DNA from: Thermoleophilaceae bacterium
GTDB lineage: Bacteria; Actinomycetota; Thermoleophilia; Solirubrobacterales; Thermoleophilaceae
Length of the DNA stretch: 5,764 nt
Assembly (NCBI GenBank): GCA_013812065.1
Contig: JACCUC010000019.1
Span: forward strand, 1-5,764
Direction of reading: 5' to 3'
Shown one piece after another: positions 5,290 to 5,764 of this stretch. The notes under the pieces were generated by a model. It was given only the letters and a program-made list of their open reading frames with translations. It had not been told where the DNA came from and did not search any database. Numbering within the stretch: position 1 is the stretch's first letter; each line of letters starts with the position of its first letter. The position numbers and the translations under genes were made by a program.

Positions 5290-5764
5290 GTGCCCGACAT
5301 CCGCTACTGGACCCAGCTCGCCACGGAGCAGTTCACCCCCACCAGCATCGTCGAGCAGGCGGTCGCCACCGAGGAGGCCGGCTTCGACGGGCTCAGCCTG
5401 AGTGACCACTACCAGCCGTGGTGGGAACCGGGAGAGTCGGGGCACGCGTTCACGATGCTCGGCGCCGCCGGCCAGGCCACCGAGCGCGTCGCCATCGGCA
5501 CCGGCGTCACCGCGCCGGTGCACCGTTATCACCCCGCGGTCGTGGCCCAGGCCTTCATGACCCTCGAGGCCCTCAACCCCGGACGCGCTTACCTCGGCGT
5601 CGGCTCGGGGGAGTCGCTCAACGAGACCCCCTGCGGGATGGACTGGCCGCCCGTCCGCGAGCAGGTCGACCGCATGGAGGAGGCGCTCGAGATCATCGGC
5701 CGCCTGTTCGACGGCGAGCGGCTCGACTACGACGGTCGCTTCTTTCGCACGAAGCGTGCGCTGC
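5290..5764 (+). CDS. F420-dependent LLM-class oxidoreductase, glucose-6-phosphate dehydrogenase family; 3' end cut by window
   Basis: The first 158 residues of a luciferase-like (TIM-barrel) F420-dependent oxidoreductase; the rest lies beyond the window (family length about 320-340). The closest described type is F420-dependent glucose-6-phosphate dehydrogenase (Fgd), which reduces F420 in the cytoplasm. Seen: SDHYQPWW (38-45), with Asp39, His40 and Trp44 at the F420-site and catalytic positions known from mycobacterial Fgd1; TGVTAPVHRYHPAVVAQAF (71-89), the loop preceding the conserved RYHPA segment; and GVGSGESLNE (103-112), with Glu108 at the position of the Fgd1 catalytic acid Glu109. Many relatives with these residues act on other substrates, so sugar-phosphate use is not assured. 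The GTG start is chosen because the LLM fold begins at once (RYWTQLATEQF) and AGAGGAG lies 7 nt upstream. No in-frame stop occurs before the window edge. Its presence implies the organism makes F420. Confidence 0.92.
   Translation, partial: MPDIRYWTQLATEQFTPTSIVEQAVATEEAGFDGLSLSDHYQPWWEPGESGHAFTMLGAAGQATERVAIGTGVTAPVHRYHPAVVAQAFMTLEALNPGRAYLGVGSGESLNETPCGMDWPPVREQVDRMEEALEIIGRLFDGERLDYDGRFFRTKRAL

Noticed and set aside
4870..5532. Minus-strand open frame of 220 codons crossing the SDR/F420 intergenic gap
   Set aside because: Within the gap it reads a protein-like stretch (KSLESIALRLTAEETARR), but it also runs antisense through two well-supported genes and has no domain or ribosome site. The gap is better explained by the hairpin and leader.

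Overview
The window is very GC-rich, with G or C at most third codon positions. It carries six protein-coding genes, two of them cut by the window edges. The gene families point to a high-GC actinobacterium: an F420-dependent oxidoreductase of the glucose-6-phosphate-dehydrogenase type, a poxvirus-like bacterial topoisomerase IB, and a UvrD-like helicase with AdnA-like motif changes. A Thermoleophilia/Solirubrobacterales-type lineage would fit, but this placement is inference from gene content and composition.

Left part (1-2905): a UvrD/PcrA-superfamily helicase runs leftwards off the window from a start at 949. Only 20 bp away, an archaeal-type inositol monophosphatase/FBPase-family gene starts in the opposite direction (970-1845). 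The short gap contains overlapping, oppositely oriented -10-like hexamers, suggesting one symmetric bidirectional promoter and possibly a leaderless helicase mRNA. The phosphatase gene is followed after 7 bp by a DNA topoisomerase IB gene (GTG start at 1853, 350 residues), so the two are probably cotranscribed.

Middle part (2906-4486): a 268-bp convergent gap holds two mutually exclusive GC-rich hairpins just after the topoisomerase gene. It is followed by a leftward AI-2E-family (PF01594) membrane protein gene (3174-4343). The 143-bp divergent gap upstream of that gene contains a perfect 6-bp stem with an embedded direct repeat and a weak -10-like hexamer.

Right part (4487-5764): a small atypical SDR (NAD(P)-binding, NmrA/YhfK-like) gene comes first. 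After it lies an 11-bp bulged hairpin that is a likely terminator, then a leader with an unused perfect Shine-Dalgarno sequence. The last gene is an F420-dependent LLM-class oxidoreductase that runs off the right edge. The genes look like ordinary metabolic, DNA-topology and membrane functions. I see no mobile element, CRISPR array, tRNA or rRNA, and no multi-gene defence or biosynthetic system. The points most worth checking are the eroded motor motifs of the helicase and the symmetric divergent promoter.
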